The position numbers and the translations under genes were made by a program. From positions 697,548 to 761,547 of the forward strand of contig NZ_JANIAC010000001.1 in assembly GCF_024723255.1 (NCBI RefSeq): a stretch of DNA of 64,000 nucleotides. The letters run 5' to 3'. The notes beneath the pieces are model-generated. The model was not told the origin of the DNA. It did no database searches and saw only the letters and a list, made by a program, of their open reading frames with translations. Positions 62,802 to 64,000 of this stretch are shown one piece after another (the stretch's first letter is position 1; every line of letters starts with the position of its first letter). Source of the DNA: Aestuariibaculum sp. M13 (GTDB lineage: Bacteria; Bacteroidota; Bacteroidia; Flavobacteriales; Flavobacteriaceae).

Positions 62802-64000
62802 TTAAGAACTACAGGATAACATAGAACAGCCAACTTTGTGCCTTGCCCACTCCGGGCGCTTCGCAAACCATTTTTCCTGACTTGGTTGTTCGTCATAAGG
62901 CTGTTTTAACAGCTGAAACAACTCGTCTATTAATTTATAATCTCCATTATTGGCGGCATCGATAGCCAGTTGTGCCATATAATTTCGGAGTACGTATTTG
63001 GGATTTATCTTATTCATTTTTACCTGACGCTCTTCATCAGATAAAGATTCCTGTTGTAATCGGTCTGCATAACGTTGAAACCATGCCTGCCATTTATTAA
63101 TAACTTCACCGGTTAATTCCGAAGGCGCATAAAAAGCTTGCTCAACCAATCGGGTACCTTCCAGATAATTTTCTTTTTTAAACAGCCCCAGGTTTCTAAA
63201 GAAAATGGTCATATCGGTTTCTATCAACAATAAATTATCCTCTAAATCCTGAATTAATGATTTATCGAAAACATCTTCATTTTCTAATCCAAGTTTGCTT
63301 CGCATCATTTCAAAAGATTTCTTATCAAAATCTATTTTGTAAGCATCTAAAATAGCTTCCAAAGGTTCTGCTTCTTCAATTAATGGATACAATGCATTTG
63401 CCAGCTTAAAGAGATTCCAAAGACCGATATTGGGTTGATTACCGTAGCGATAGCGCTTATGCTCTCTATCGGTTGTATTTGGCGTCCAGCCATAATCGAA
63501 GCCTTCCAACCAACCGTAAGGTCCGTAATCTATGGTTAATCCTAAAATGGACATATTATCGGTATTCATGACCCCATGTACAAAACCAACACGTTGCCAG
63601 TGAATAATCATTTCCAAAGTACGATTCGTTACTTCTTTAAAGAAAGCCAGATAGGTTTCTTTACCTGGTTCACCTAAGTCTGGATAATGCTCTTTTATGG
63701 TAAAATCAACTAATTTCTTTAAGTTATCAACATCTTGTCGAGCAGCAAAAATTTCGAAGTTACCAAAACGTAAAAAACTTGGTGAAACACGCGTAACAAT
63801 GGCTCCTTTTTCGTAAGCGGCATTACCATTATACAACATATCTCGCATAACCTGATCGCCTGACAAAGCTAAAGACAAAGCACGAGTAGTTGGTACGCCC
63901 AGATAATGCATCGCTTCGCTACAAAGATACTCTCGTATAGATGAACGCAAGACCGCTAATCCATCAGCTGTTCTGGAATAGGGTGTCTCTCCTGCTCCTT
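62802..64000 (-). CDS. selO: SelO/YdiU-family protein adenylyltransferase, N-terminus cut
   Basis: SelO is a pseudokinase-fold enzyme that transfers AMP to proteins. The frame runs to the right edge: bases 63951-64000 still read GAGETPYSRTADG followed by LAVLRSSIREYLCSEAMHYLG, a core SelO block. A TTG at 63950 is an internal codon, not a start. About 398 C-terminal residues are present, including MNTDNMSILGLTIDYGPYGWL and a C-terminal Cys-Ser tail (CSMLSCSS) like the redox tail of SelO. The N-terminal ATP-binding part lies outside the window. Confidence 0.9.
   Translation of the reverse strand, partial: GAGETPYSRTADGLAVLRSSIREYLCSEAMHYLGVPTTRALSLALSGDQVMRDMLYNGNAAYEKGAIVTRVSPSFLRFGNFEIFAARQDVDNLKKLVDFTIKEHYPDLGEPGKETYLAFFKEVTNRTLEMIIHWQRVGFVHGVMNTDNMSILGLTIDYGPYGWLEGFDYGWTPNTTDREHKRYRYGNQPNIGLWNLFKLANALYPLIEEAEPLEAILDAYKIDFDKKSFEMMRSKLGLENEDVFDKSLIQDLEDNLLLIETDMTIFFRNLGLFKKENYLEGTRLVEQAFYAPSELTGEVINKWQAWFQRYADRLQQESLSDEERQVKMNKINPKYVLRNYMAQLAIDAANNGDYKLIDELFQLLKQPYDEQPSQEKWFAKRPEWARHKVGCSMLSCSS

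Noticed and set aside
63950-64000. SelO start at 63950
   Set aside because: The codon is TTG inside a conserved block and the frame continues with family sequence to the window edge.
1-64000. CRISPR arrays, prophage, insertion sequences, rRNA, riboswitches
   Set aside because: No direct-repeat arrays, integrase, transposase or terminal repeats, and no recognised riboswitch, were seen on reading both strands; a profile search could still reveal short elements.

Overview
The window is AT-rich chromosomal DNA of a gliding-type Bacteroidetes, most likely a member of the Flavobacteriaceae. The evidence is the type IX secretion / gliding set porU-porV-gldJ, several intergenic matches to the Bacteroidetes promoter (TTG ... 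TAnnTTTG), lipoproteins and signal peptides ending in the typical A-Q junction, and a mevalonate pathway. I saw no phage, insertion sequence, integrase, CRISPR array or rRNA operon.

Layout. 1-1.9 kb: SDR oxidoreductase, HAD phosphatase and a SprT-like metalloprotein cut by the left edge. 2.0-4.4 kb: an island of three DUF4242 proteins (one fused to a degenerate nucleotide-cyclase-like domain and an AraC HTH) around a truncated haemoglobin. 4.5-7.2 kb: pyruvate dehydrogenase E1 alpha and E2. 7.3-15 kb: cytidine deaminase, PorV, PorU and, divergently, GldJ. 15.1-17.4 kb: murF and a PAS-LuxR regulator. 17.4-17.9 kb: three identical tRNA-Val genes in tandem. 18-24 kb: folC, TonB-ExbD-ExbB, NhaD antiporter and a glutamate-type dehydrogenase. 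24-26.4 kb: anmK and an acyl-CoA dehydrogenase. 26.5-31.4 kb: an arsenosugar biosynthesis cluster (peroxidase-like protein, ArsS, glycosyltransferase, purine nucleoside phosphorylase, ArsM). 31.4-43.3 kb: lipid and glycan genes (Mpo1-like protein, fatty acid hydroxylase, GH113-like lipoprotein, two GT2 enzymes, a GH63-type glucosidase, a GT-C mannosyltransferase) with a metallophosphatase. 43.3-46.5 kb: polyamine genes (arginine decarboxylase, deoxyhypusine-synthase-like protein) and two small acidic proteins. 47-54.3 kb: a long minus-strand run with overlapping genes, from a TesB thioesterase through the mevalonate enzymes and a UbiA prenyltransferase to a pseudouridine-synthase-like protein. 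54.4-64 kb: a propeller-like lipoprotein, a 1235-residue metallophosphoesterase/kinase-like/Omp85 fusion, an HD-PycTM protein, a GAF protein and SelO, cut by the right edge.

How the genes work together. PorU (sortase) and PorV (shuttle) anchor T9SS cargo on the cell surface, and GldJ belongs to the gliding/T9SS machinery. ExbB-ExbD-TonB powers outer-membrane uptake. ArsM methylates arsenite and ArsS attaches the adenosyl group; the phosphorylase and glycosyltransferase probably finish the sugar. Mevalonate kinase, the decarboxylase and UbiA form part of an isoprenoid route.

The most interesting points are: (1) a kinase-like domain, apparently unannotated, between a lipoprotein metallophosphatase and an Omp85 barrel; (2) the DUF4242 / degenerate cyclase / AraC / globin island; (3) an HD-PycTM protein, related to Pycsar antiphage effectors, without an adjacent cyclase; (4) an RsuA/RluB-family protein whose catalytic Asp is Gly; (5) an arsenosugar-cluster phosphorylase carrying the Asp associated with 6-aminopurine use. 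All assignments come from reading the sequence; no database search was run.
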